Shown here piece by piece: positions 11,615-22,879 of a DNA stretch of 64,000 bases. The notes under the pieces were generated by a model, which did no database searches, was not told the DNA's origin, and saw nothing but the letters and a program-made list of their open reading frames with translations. The stretch is from the NCBI GenBank assembly GCA_040437565.1, contig JBDOQK010000043.1, positions 1 to 64,000 of the forward strand, written 5' to 3'. Positions within the stretch are counted from its first letter, which is position 1. Each line of letters opens with the position of its first letter. The translations under genes and the position numbers were made by a program. Source of the DNA: Albugo candida. Lineage: Eukaryota; Oomycota; Peronosporomycetes; Albuginales.

Positions 11615-12889
11615 ATAGCCTGATACTTATACAACCGGTGTGAGCAAGTGAGTTGGAACGATTGCATACGCACTTTCATATCACAATTATAGTGTATCAC
11701 GTCGATGAAGAACGAGAGAGATTTCAGGATGGGCTCTTTGTATGAGCGGTGGACGGCACCTCCTCTGCAACTGCTATTGCCAATTGTTGTTCTTAAGTAG
11801 CATCTAAGTCTGTCTTCGCGTTTAAAGCATTTAATGGAGAGACTGGTTTACTGATAACGCAATAGCATGATTAATGCGACGGATTCTGCTTTACTCTGCA
11901 TCACTTAGAGACGAGTAGACGGATACGCGACGTTAGTGAATCGCTTCTCAAGTGTTTCGGATACGCACCAGCTCGAAGGGATGAAGGAGAGACCAGCCAT
12001 AGTGGTCTGTTGCTGGTATTCTGTATCTGCTAGCACAAAATACAACAGCCATGTGCTGTGTCTCAGTCCCGAGCCATCTCAGGTCAAAATAAGACAGCCA
12101 GAATGCATCCTTGTGTACGAATACTTCATGCAAGCACAGTGTGGGCGGACTTTAAAGCACGCACTTTGTATCAGAGTATATTATGCTTAGCTGTATAATG
12201 TGGCTCGTATAAGGAAGAGCACGCGCTCGAGGGATTGAATTTGGACAAGTCCGGAGATGTGTATGATCCGGGCATGATGGTGGCTGTAGTTTTAGTACAT
12301 CAAGCTCAGGACAGACAAGTTTCGTATTTGCAGCAAATTTGCGCCATTTACATAACGCTTGGAGGTACTCGAACCATAATACACATCCATGCTATGCCGC
12401 AATGAGAGAGTCTCCGGAAAACAAGTGAAAGCGGTTTGGCATCGAACTTTTTAATGCGTGTATATAAAGTAATAGTTCAACCGTCTATAGCGCCACGTAT
12501 ATGGCGTCTTCTGCTGCATCGGCTGACTCCGCATCTCACCCCAACCTGAGATTCATCGATCAGTGGACCGAACCTATCATACACAATCCTGCATCTCGTT
12601 GTTTTCGTACCTGGAGCGACCTGGTAGCAGTCGGATTTGCATCGGCTTCCAAAAGCGTGTGTGCGTTGATTGAAACCGGTCCACCCGAAATGCTCGTTAC
12701 AAAGTAAAAGAATCATACGAGCGATAACATACGGTATTCGATCTAGAGACCAATGGAAGACCAAAGCATTAAAAAAAGTCACCGCAACATTTGCAAGTCA
12801 AAAGGACAATCCATCGCTCGGAACAAGCAACTTTGAGCAAATCCAGCTCTAGCTTTTTTGCCGATACAAAAACAGTTCCTGTTCAATTA
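11615..12889. other. No supported gene
   Basis: Short frames on both strands only (for example plus 12501-12707, a 68-codon frame beginning MASSAASADSA downstream of a TATATAAAG). No family resemblance was found and codon flow is not convincing. The last part, from about 12850, is the diverged upstream region shared with the gene at 26653. Confidence 0.4.
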
Positions 12890-13046
12890 ACTTGACGAAA
12901 GTAAGCGAATCATTTACAGCTATCCTGCCCCTTTGCGTCGCACTTTATATCAAAATGCGCCTTAGAAGCCAATGTCAGGCGAGTAAGTTTTCAGGTTGAA
13001 GTGCGCAGAACCATTCTGATTCTCTCACTATTCAGAAGCAATACAC

Positions 13047-14150
13047 ATGAAACATGGTCTCCACAAAAGCATTCTTGCCACGATAGGAATTTATACAAGC
13101 AAATCATCATTACGTGCGCGCAATATACGCAGACTTGATCCTTCCAACATCAAGCAACCTCTCCACAAGCTTGGAAGTAAAACGAAAACCTTCTCTGATA
13201 TTTTCGGATTCAGGAGTTCTCGTAATTCTCGATCGTAGTCAGGCGGGTGTAGGTAGTAACTCTGGTTCTGCAGGATGATAAAGCATCTGTAAAACCAGAG
13301 CTTTAAAAGTTTACTAAGAAAGAAAAGGTGGTGGTCTTCGCCTTCTTACATATTGGGTAAGAACACGATGAATTATTTGGATCGTTTTCAGCGCACCTTT
13401 GCTTATCAGAAATACGATAATGCGTGAAGATTAGATTGGAATATCATTAAGCAGTGGATCAATAAGAAGAGGCTGCACCTCTCTCATGGTAAGAACCTGA
13501 TCGATGTTTACGATTATATAAAAGATCTTCCGTGGAGTTGAAATTTCACATGGTCTACTGGAAATAAACGAAGCCTTCGATTGATGCCTACTGCAGAGAA
13601 GAAACACTTGATTTATAAGCTCGACAATAAACCTTTTTCTGCAGACAAAAGTTCGCTGTCGACAGCAATGTTCAGTTATTTACATCATGCCGACTCCAGT
13701 GTTGCTTTGAAAATCCAACTATTTACTTCTAAAGATATTAGAATTCGAAACATGTATTCACCTCTCCTCCATAACAAGTTGAAAAGTATGATTGGAGATG
13801 AAAATGGTAATTATCAGGCAGAATGTGACTCGTTTGAAGATATTAAAATCTTCTCTGAGTACACTATTTCATTCATCATGGAATTTGCAGTTAGCGCTCA
13901 CTACGTCAAATAGAATGTTGATGGCAATTGTGCTGTTCTCGTTGAATATTCGGGAAGCAGGAGCTTGATACTCGGTGCTTCATTTCTCAAGTCACAATGT
14001 TCAAATCGGTTCAAGAAAGGGATTAAAGTATACAATGTTTTGTGACAGGAAAACCTTAGAGCTACTCTTTACCCAATCTGAGTTGTACTTCTGATGTTGT
14101 AGGTCGTATCCTACAGCAAGCAATAGGACGATACTGGATACATATCGAGC
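13047..14150 (+). pseudogene. Broken copy of the pepsin-fold family (closest to the 26653 gene)
   Basis: At the DNA level this follows the intact gene at 26653 from its ATG (13047) through the C-terminus, and the similarity extends about 150 bases upstream. The N-terminal frame begins MKHGLHKSILATIGI, shifts after about 20 codons, and accumulates stops and deletions. Later blocks are still recognisable: WNIIKQWINKK near 13440, NYQAECDSFEDI near 13810 (C-lobe Cys), GNCAVLVEY near 13925, and LILGASFLKSQ near 13970. The internal region corresponding to the 26653 gene's residues 60-110 is largely deleted. A pseudogene made by local duplication of genomic DNA. Confidence 0.8.
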
Positions 14151-14999
14151 CATTTAAACCGAAACAGACCGCACATGGCTGTTTACTCGTATGTTGGCGA
14201 TAAACCATGCTTTTTCCAGAAGGCATTCCAACGCCTAGCCGAAACTTTGTACGCGTTTGAACATCAATTGCATGTTCGTTAATACCACAAATGACGCTAA
14301 TGTGACTTCTCTAATGCATGCATCCCTGTTAATCGGTCTATAAATGTCTATTCTGGTAACAAATACTCGCAAAGGTGTGAGCATGATGTTTTAGTTTGTC
14401 GATTAGCACAAAAGCTGCCGAGTTTGTTGCCGGATGACATGTAAAAGGGTCCGTTACGTTGTCTCGATTTGTATTTGACGAAAAGATGGGGAAGATATGC
14501 TGTGAGATAGTGGTGATAAAATCTTTTGGAGATATAGCCATTGTCATAACTTTCGTGCCAGCTCACAATGATGTTCTTTCATTCTATTTTTTGCCTTTCA
14601 ACCTCGTTTCCGGCATCACAAATGCATTCGCAAAGTCTTTTAGAAGTCCGACTAAATGGCAACCAGCAGAGATCAAGACCCTGTCAACACAAGTACATTC
14701 GATAACGGACGCTTCATTACCAGCGTATCTCGAAAGTCTGATTACATAGTGTCAAGAACTACCATCAATTGAGTGGTGATGCCACTATCGGAGCAGTCAC
14801 TTGCGTGTGCAAGGTAATAATCCATGCACGAAATTTTTTCAGATTGTGGGCCATATCATTCTCCTGTGAAATCTTCTCTCAATAGTTTGCCTCCATGATT
14901 GACGCCCCCAGTATTCGATCAATCTGTGTTGTAGTAGTTCCGAATCGCGTCGAGCGCTTAATTGTTTCAAATCGCATACGTCAAACATTGGTTGCAAAC
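14151..14999. other. No supported gene (one unassigned frame)
   Basis: The plus frame 14459-14749 (96 codons from a non-preferred start) has alternating hydrophobics (VVIKSFGDIAIVITFV) and could be a decayed exon. An upstream in-phase block, LAQKLPSLLPDDM near 14400, ends in a stop. I cannot assign a family. Confidence 0.3.
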
Positions 15000-15650
15000 T
15001 GATCATTTCTTACAATACTCTCAACAAGACCTCTTTTGTGATATCCACCAGCTTGTCTTGCACGTAGACATGCAAGAAACCATCTCTCTTTCACGAATTG
15101 TGAATAATGAAGGTGTCACCTACTGTCACAGCTATTCGTGAGATATCGTACGCATCACAAGCTTTCTTATATAAATAATTTTGTTATTACATTGAGACAA
15201 TATCTCAATTCGCATCGTCCGCAATAGGGCTCTTATTCCAGATTCCATTGCTTATAAATGGCGGGCTTTGAATCACACCATTTCTATACTACTGTCGCAT
15301 GAACCGACTTTACGGCGCTCGCTCTGATGTTTCTTGAGCGTCAGGGGCGATCATTTGAATCATGCCACCGCTTGAGGCTAAGTCTTTCCAAATCCGAATG
15401 AAGCACAGCTGATCGATATAGCGATCTATTCACGTACCAATGACATTACGAAGAAAGAGGAAAGGATATAACAGCAAATTTGTTGTTTATATCATCATTG
15501 TCGCCCAGTTGATACAAAATTGCGCTTTTTTGCATCATCATTGAACCTCGCCGAAATCCAGATAATCTGACGACTTTGATGATGGCTTTACAAGGAGTTA
15601 TTTTGCTCAAGCAAGTGTCATTTGTCAAGTATCAAGGCATCGCTGCAACG
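15000..15650 (-). pseudogene. Unrecognised broken gene, relic copy B
   Basis: Diverged second copy of the relic at 11100-11614, same strand and same block order: an upstream segment containing YIDQLCFIRI (near 15410), the CGACAGTAGTATAGAAATGG block near 15295, DTFIIHNS then a stop, and then LHVYVQDKLVDITKEVLLRV near 15050. Stops differ from those in copy A, so both copies appear independently dead. Family unknown. Part of the upstream end (from 15397) lies inside a region repeated by the N gap at 16108. Confidence 0.45.
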
Positions 15651-16918
15651 AACGAAGAGAACTCGGATGCAATCAAGACGTAGAATGCTATGAAATGACC
15701 ATCCCTCATTAGTAAAGACTCTGAATTCTGGCGAATTCATTAGACTATTTGACATTGTGACACTTTGGCTCATTTTTAGTAGCTAATAGTGCTAAGATTA
15801 TAAATGTCAATTTTTCGAATTTCTGGACAATTTGGAGACGGATTACTAACTCGATATTCAGCTCGATAAAAGGACGTACCCCACAATGGGACTATCTAGT
15901 TATTCAATAAGGTAGCGTGAACAAACACTACTGATGTGAATTAAAGTGATCCGGCTGAGCTGTCTGTAATCATCAGAATTTCATTAAATTTCATCTCTAA
16001 GTTCCTGATATATCTTACAAATTATAGAAACATTGCAATGTTACCTTGGTGATGTTGATTGTATGCCTTGACTTTGACATGCACCATTGCGGTCCGCCCA
16101 AAAAAGCNNNNNNNNNNNNNNNNNNNNNNNNNNNNNNNNNNNNNNNNNNNNNNNNNNNNNNNNNNNNNNNNNNNNNNNNNNNNNNNNNNNNNNNNNNNNN
16201 NNNNNNNAATGAAGCACAGCTGATCGATATAGCGATCTATTCACGTACCAATGACATTACGAAGAAAGAGGAAAGGATATAACAGCAAATTTGTTGTTTA
16301 TATCATCATTGTCGCCCAGTTGATACAAAATTGCGCTTTTTTGCATCATCATTGAACCTCGCCGAAATCCAGATAATCTGACGACTTTGATGATGGCTTT
16401 ACAAGGAGTTATTTTGCTCAAGCAAGTGTCATTTGTCAAGTATCAAGGCATCGCTGCAACGAACGAAGAGAACTCGGATGCAATCAAGACGTAGAATGCT
16501 ATGAAATGACCATCCCTCATTAGTAAAGACTCTGAATTCTGGCGAATTCATTAGACTATTTGACATTGTGACACTTTGGCTCATTTTTAGTAGCTAATAG
16601 TGCTAAGATTATAAATGTCAATTTTTCGAATTTCTGGACAATTTGGAGACGGATTACTAACTCGATATTCAGCTCGATAAAAGGACGTACCCCACAATGG
16701 GACTATCTAGTTATTCAATAAGGTAGCGTGAACAAACACTACTGATGTGAATTAAAGTGATCCGGCTGAGCTGTCTGTAATCATCAGAATTTCATTAAAT
16801 TTCATCTCTAAGTTCCTGATATATCTTACAAATTATAGAAACATTGCAATGTTACCTTGGTGATGTTGATTGTATGCCTTGACTTTGACATGCACCATTG
16901 CGGTCCGCCCAAAAAAGC
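15397..16918. repeat. Assembly gap (N 16108-16207) with identical 711-bp flanks
   Basis: Bases 15397-16107 recur at 16208-16918 on either side of 100 N; unmerged contig overlap. Confidence 0.93.
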
Positions 16919-17196
16919 CTAAGACTATCTTAAGCTTCCAATACAATCTACATCCATATATTGTCTAAAGTACACTTCAAAATTTGCTATCCGCCACACT
17001 GATTTGAGCAAAGACTTTCCTCGTAAATTAGCGTCTATGTTGCAGTTGCCATAGATAAAGAAGTACATCATAGCAGCCATCCAGTGTGCAAAAAAACCTC
17101 TTCAAGTATCAAGTCGAATCATCGAACAATTCGGATTCGTTTTAGCTTAGTTGCTCGATCAGAAATGAAATACGTAGTCCGTGATCCTGTCGACAA

Positions 17197-18062
17197 AGGC
17201 ATATAAACGTTTTACTGTATAGGTGAACGCGATCGGAGGCTTCATTTTGTTTGCACTCGAAGTACAACTAGTATCGTTAAGCACTGTCGAGCAGTCTCGG
17301 CTCATACTCTACGTCGACATAGTCAGCCAGGGAACGTCCAAGGCATCCTTTAAACCCGCTTCGAAGCGCAAGTAGCTCGTTAAGATGCCATGAATGAACG
17401 TAGATGTCAGACAGAACGGAGTGCCCAGATTCTTGACCGACCAATTCGAACACAAGATAATTGAAATTGGGCATGCAAGAACAGGGTAGCATTCGATATA
17501 ATTAGAGCGAGCCGGATGTGGTCAAGGTTGAGTTTTGACAAGCTCCATCACAACCTGGAAGTATTCAAGGAACGCAATGNNNNNNNNNNNNNNNNNNNNN
17601 NNNNNNNNNNNNNNNNNNNNNNNNNNNNNNNNNNNNNNNNNNNNNNNNNNNNNNNNNNNNNNNNNNNNNNNNNNNNNNNAGGCATATAAACGTTTTACTG
17701 TATAGGTGAACGCGATCGGAGGCTTCATTTTGTTTGCACTCGAAGTACAACTAGTATCGTTAAGCACTGTCGAGCAGTCTCGGCTCATACTCTACGTCGA
17801 CATAGTCAGCCAGGGAACGTCCAAGGCATCCTTTAAACCCGCTTCGAAGCGCAAGTAGCTCGTTAAGATGCCATGAATGAACGTAGATGTCAGACAGAAC
17901 GGAGTGCCCAGATTCTTGACCGACCAATTCGAACACAAGATAATTGAAATTGGGCATGCAAGAACAGGGTAGCATTCGATATAATTAGAGCGAGCCGGAT
18001 GTGGTCAAGGTTGAGTTTTGACAAGCTCCATCACAACCTGGAAGTATTCAAGGAACGCAATG
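17197..18062. repeat. Assembly gap (N 17580-17679) with identical 383-bp flanks
   Basis: Bases 17197-17579 recur at 17680-18062 on either side of 100 N; unmerged contig overlap. Confidence 0.93.
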
Positions 18063-18313
18063 GTTCTTTCGAAGCAGCATCAAATCGGTAAACAACGGTG
18101 CCATCAACACAGATTGCAAGTTTTTATCGGTGCAATAGATCACGCAAACGTTCGATCGGCATCGAAGAGTAATGCTGAGAGAATATCAGCTTGCCTCACT
18201 ATGCACATGCTGTGGCGGCAGATGGCTCAATTATTCAGAAAAACCAGCAGCTACACCTATGCGTCTGTGAACAAAGGACGCAGGGAGAGATACGGAGAAC
18301 ATCTGTGTGGAAG

Positions 18314-18355
18314 ACGACACATTTATAGGCCACGACACATTTATAGGCCACGACA
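18314..18355. repeat. 18-bp tandem repeat, about 2.3 copies
   Basis: The unit ACATTTATAGGCCACGAC occurs twice head to tail, flanked by partial units. No function apparent. Confidence 0.85.
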
Positions 18356-18814
18356 CTGACTGTTGTCTGCCATGCCGACTGCTCACACCTCATCACACTC
18401 ACCATAAACGAAGTGGCCAAAACTAGTCACAAACATCACAAGACAACGCGGGATATAAATCCATAGAGAAAAAGTTGCCAATGATCGCATTATTTTTCAT
18501 ATTGTGCACCTTTCTTCCTAAACTGTACTATAAAGATGTGCTGTTGTAGTCACAAAGTTCGCATCAAGTCCGTGTTCTATCAACTTGCGTATGTGCTTAT
18601 TCAACGACACTAACCCTATTGTCAGGCACGAATTCTAAGAGAAGTTGCTTTTAATCAACTTTCAGAGGTAACATTGTTCATTCCATCTTTCGTGCAACTT
18701 TATGGCACCATTTCTTCTGTCAAATGTACCTCAAGAGTCAGTAGCACATTGTTGTCGAACGATGTAGTCCCACTTTACATTAAGTATGTAGTGAAATAAA
18801 GGTTCCGAGACAGT

Positions 18815-18984
18815 CTCTCATTATTCAAAAAGCAGAAAAAGATGAAACANNNNNNNNNNNNNNNNNNNNNNNNNNNNNNNNNNNNNNNNNNNNNNNNNNN
18901 NNNNNNNNNNNNNNNNNNNNNNNNNNNNNNNNNNNNNNNNNNNNNNNNNCTCTCATTATTCAAAAAGCAGAAAAAGATGAAACA
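18815..18984. repeat. Assembly gap (N 18850-18949) with identical 35-bp flanks
   Basis: Bases 18815-18849 recur at 18950-18984. The overlap includes the start codon of the next gene, so an ATG also appears left of the gap; the true start is the one at 18977. Confidence 0.93.
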
Positions 18985-20248
18985 TACCCTCTCACGACCG
19001 TCCATTCTTGCCACCGTAGGAATACTCCAATTGAAATATCAGCACGTGAGTGCAGCATACGTGAAGTTAATGGGAACCGAGATGTTTCAAACTGGATTAG
19101 AAGCACGGATTTCACCACCGCTGACATTCACGGAGGAGAGAAAGGTTTTGATTCCAAGTGATCAAGATAAGGAGTATACTGTTTCCTTAATCGTGAAGGC
19201 TCATAATTCTATAAGAACGAAAGGAAGATGGCAGGCGAAGCGCAAATTCACTTTTTCTTCGGCAATAATCGACTCATTTTTAAAACGATCACGAGGGTAT
19301 ACCAGACTGAAAGAAGAAGGGAATCCAAGTGAACGAAACCCATCCCAATCATCTTCATCCGTCCAGCTTTCCCATAAAAAATGGTCCGATGTTCAGCATG
19401 GTATAGACAACGAGGAGCAAAGTCTTAGCAGTACGGACCGCCTCAGGGAAGGCAACACAGTGAAGAGAAATGATAATTGGAGATTTTTCGATCGCCGAAA
19501 GTGCAAATTTAAATCTGGTACGTTTTATACCGGCTGGAAAATAACATGGAGGAACTTGGAGAAGCTCATTGAGACGAAGGCGCTTCTCATTTCTCCAGAA
19601 GCAACTCGCATCAATCCTCAAGCTTACATCAAAAACAATCCAGGAATCTACTCATTTATATGGGACAATAAATTAGGGCCGAGACTTTACTTTGGAAAAG
19701 CACAATCAAAAAAGAAAATGACGGAATTTATGCCTGAGGACGAGCTATCGCTGTTAATGATGTATGGCTCGTCTAAACGTCTCCCCAAATCTCCTGACAA
19801 TATAAACAGCAACGCACCGAATATTGAGAATTCGCCAGGAAGCCCAATCAGATTTGACTTTGGGTACGAATTTATCGGACTTCCAAAGGAGATTTGTTCC
19901 ACAATCAAAGACGAATACCTCTTACAGTTTTTTCCGCTGGAAAACGGGTTTTATAAATCATCCGTTGATACCATCTCTGCCAAATATTGCGGTACAGATA
20001 TCGCCTTGTACCTGATCCTCAATAACGAGGAAGCATTGCTCATTGAACCCTATAGATATATTCAAATTCAGGGTGGTAGTTCCTATTTCCCCGTCGAGGT
20101 GTCGGAGGGTGATACTTATGTACTCGGCACAACTTTCCTTCGAAAATATTCCGTCAATGTCGATACAAGGGAAGGAAAAATGCGGTATCAAATTGACGGT
20201 GTGAAAAAATTGGCTGAGATTCCTCAGCAGGAGAGACATTCTTTATAG
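18977..20248 (+). CDS. Degenerate pepsin-fold (A1-like) protein, family member 2
   Basis: Intronless, 423 residues from the ATG at 18977. The N-terminus (MKHTLSRPSILATVGILQL) is basic then hydrophobic, a possible but weak signal peptide. GIYSFIWD...GPRLYFGKA (223-242) resembles the last N-lobe strands of pepsins (FSFYL...GGELIFGG). RFDFGYEFIGLP (292-303) occupies the second catalytic loop, with DFG in place of DTG. VDTISAKYCGTDIAL (330-344) and IEPYRYI (356-362) follow the C-lobe strands, and YVLGTTFLRKYSVNVDTREG (381-400) is a near-textbook C-terminal pepsin motif. A Ser-rich charged insert (115-165) separates the halves. No DTG anywhere, so probably not a protease. Its nearest relative is the convergent gene ending at 22880. 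Confidence 0.75.
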   Translation: MKHTLSRPSILATVGILQLKYQHVSAAYVKLMGTEMFQTGLEARISPPLTFTEERKVLIPSDQDKEYTVSLIVKAHNSIRTKGRWQAKRKFTFSSAIIDSFLKRSRGYTRLKEEGNPSERNPSQSSSSVQLSHKKWSDVQHGIDNEEQSLSSTDRLREGNTVKRNDNWRFFDRRKCKFKSGTFYTGWKITWRNLEKLIETKALLISPEATRINPQAYIKNNPGIYSFIWDNKLGPRLYFGKAQSKKKMTEFMPEDELSLLMMYGSSKRLPKSPDNINSNAPNIENSPGSPIRFDFGYEFIGLPKEICSTIKDEYLLQFFPLENGFYKSSVDTISAKYCGTDIALYLILNNEEALLIEPYRYIQIQGGSSYFPVEVSEGDTYVLGTTFLRKYSVNVDTREGKMRYQIDGVKKLAEIPQQERHSL

Positions 20249-22879
20249 GATAGACTACATGCTTTACACCCACCTGAATTAAATCTATAACACGTTATAT
20301 TCGTATGCATAGCGACGCACATGAGCTCAGATGCCTCTGGCATTCTCTTAATTCTACATAATATCATTATCAAGTCAAAATTTCTTGACTTTTTTTTTTG
20401 ACTGGAAGGAAATCTTGGCAACAAAACCGAGGTCAAGACCGGCAGTTGGACGATCAATTGATGGAATAGAAGAAGCATGAAAGTCCTCGATTGGCATAGA
20501 AGACGATCATGCAAATATCTATTGTATCACCTTCATGAACACGCATAGACATCAACATTTGGCTTCAGACGCAATCTTCGACACAGGCGCTGATAAATTC
20601 TTGTGAAGCACACGTACTCATGCTTGATGATTGCAGTATTCTTGACAGTAGACTGCAAATTACATTCATTTGATAGATCTTGGTATTCTTTTTACTTGCG
20701 TTATGTAGCATGAACATAAGTAAGCATNNNNNNNNNNNNNNNNNNNNNNNNNNNNNNNNNNNNNNNNNNNNNNNNNNNNNNNNNNNNNNNNNNNNNNNNN
20801 NNNNNNNNNNNNNNNNNNNNNNNNNNNATGATTGCAGTATTCTTGACAGTAGACTGCAAATTACATTCATTTGATAGATCTTGGTATTCTTTTTACTTGC
20901 GTTATGTAGCATGAACATAAGTAAGCATGTGCTACATTTACCTATTTACGAAGAATAGATTCGGGGTCTGATGAAATGATACATAAAGTGGCAGAAACCA
21001 GTGTTTCTGACACGAATAGCACAATGTCCTTGGGATCAGGACGCAGCTGAAAAGAATCTTCAAGTACAAAGCGACAACGCAACGATTCCGATACTGTCTG
21101 AGTGGAATGCAGTTTAAGTTTTGTTGTATGAGCAGTATTGATGCCTTCTTTGCAATCTCATTAGCAGGATGCTTTTACACGCGAGGATAGCTTAACAACC
21201 TCAGCGATAGCACACATTTGAGAACTCAGTTCCTGCGGAGGTCCTACACCTGGCAACTCGCACCAGCAGCGATATCCTGCGTTTTATTAAGTCACGGGCC
21301 ATTCTAGATCGAGATAAGACCCCAAAAATGTTTTATCTGTATCTTGCGACGTATGTACTATGCCAAAAAGAGTTTGCCTCAGAATCAAAAAGAACGAAAC
21401 TATGAGTTTGTGACATTGTGCGAAGTATAATGCTTTTCCGTATGCTGAGGCTCTTAGCGAGATAAAGCAAATAATAATTTGGAAATGAAGGGGGATCAGA
21501 TTTGTCTAACTCTGGAGATACGTCTAATTCCGGCATTTTAGTGACTGTAGTTTTGATAGCCTGAGTACAATTGGGTGGAGTGAACCAAGTTGGTCAGGTT
21601 TAGCAACGTTGACTCTTTCATACGACTCCTGGAGCTACTCGCACAAGCGTGTGCTTCAAGTGACTGGATATACCATCTATCAAACGGATTCTACGGCGTC
21701 CTTTGATGCATCGGTGACACTTTAATTTTCCCCATCGTGAAATTTGGATTTGTGTCCTATTTCATCGAGACAAACACAAGTAGGTACCTTTCTCCAGCTA
21801 CCCAGATCGCAAATGCTTCAATAAGAACTCAACACAGTTCTTTCATATCAAGTACACTGCGCGTCCATCGTGTTAATCGGTAGAGTGCCACTTCGATCGT
21901 ATTAAGAACGTACCATGACAGGAATCACCTGCGGTATAAGCAAGCAAAAGAGGGCATGAAATCTCCAGCTGGTTTCGTTGTTCAGAGATAGATTGGCTAT
22001 CATCGTGTGTGCGTTGATTTCAAAACGTTGCATCGACAATGTTCGTTGTAAAGGAACGATCACACCTGGAAACATACAGACGATGCAGGATGCAACGCAC
22101 GTTTAAATTCCCCAGACTAGAATTGAAAGTCTTAATTCCTTCATCGAAAAAAGATATTCAATCTTGACTGAGAGGCTGACTTTATCGTGAAAGCTTTGAT
22201 TCTGCAACATTACTTCTGTGGCTCAACGAAGGCTGGAACGCAGAGACTCCGAGGTATACATTTTGTCTAATATTGATATATACTCGTGTGCGTTGACACG
22301 GCCATGCAGCTGAGATACTCCAAAAAGTCATCTATCTCGAAGCTTCATAGCCCTTATTTGTCGTGAAAGTCTCGTTTAAAGCGCTATTGGATTTTGTGAC
22401 TCTGTCCTACATAGCGTCATGCATTATTTGTAAAGGGTTTAAGACCCAATGATCTTTGTTCATAATTCGCAAAGATCGCACTATGATATGATCCGATCGC
22501 TGATCGCGAATACTGAGATATGTAAGGGAACAGCCCGAGAAAAAGTAAGATATAGCGAGTTGTCAGCTTTCGTAAAGCTTGACACTCTCCAGTGCGAGAA
22601 AAATCGCTGGCAGCCCCCATCGACTTCAGAACCGATGGTACGAATCACGGGTCGAACATCTGAAACTCAGTAGCACCACTTGCCTAAATTTCACTTTCGT
22701 CTATAATATTTGGAATACAAAACCTTGGAACATGACTTTGAGTCCATTACCATGGCACGCGTCTACGGCAGCGTCAGCACTTTTAGGGTCAAGTGCCACA
22801 ATTCATCAAGTAACTCAAAAAGGCATAGATTTTGCTCAAGTGGGAAAGAAGAAACTTCAGATTGCAGGCGGATGGTTAG
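20249..22879. other. Long intergenic stretch, no supported gene
   Basis: Lies between two convergent members of the pepsin-fold family. A poly-T run of ten occurs near 20390. Frames such as minus 21333-21536 and minus 22417-22620 are short and unassigned. A small duplicated segment flanks the N gap at 20728. I see no family copy in this stretch. Confidence 0.5.
20627..20928. repeat. Assembly gap (N 20728-20827) with identical 101-bp flanks
   Basis: Bases 20627-20727 recur at 20828-20928 on either side of 100 N; unmerged contig overlap. Confidence 0.93.

Larger units (their letters stand above)
16919..18976. other. No supported gene; unassigned minus-strand frame
   Basis: The minus frame 17760-17975 (71 codons, seen again as an artefact at 17277-17492) reads like a protein end: NYLVFELVGQESGHSVLSD then DYVDVEYEPRLLD. 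Upstream minus sequence near 18060-18115 reads ICVDGTVVYRFDAASKEPL in a different frame. These could be exons of one gene, but no GT/AG join I tried gives a consistent phase and I do not recognise the family. Confidence 0.3.
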
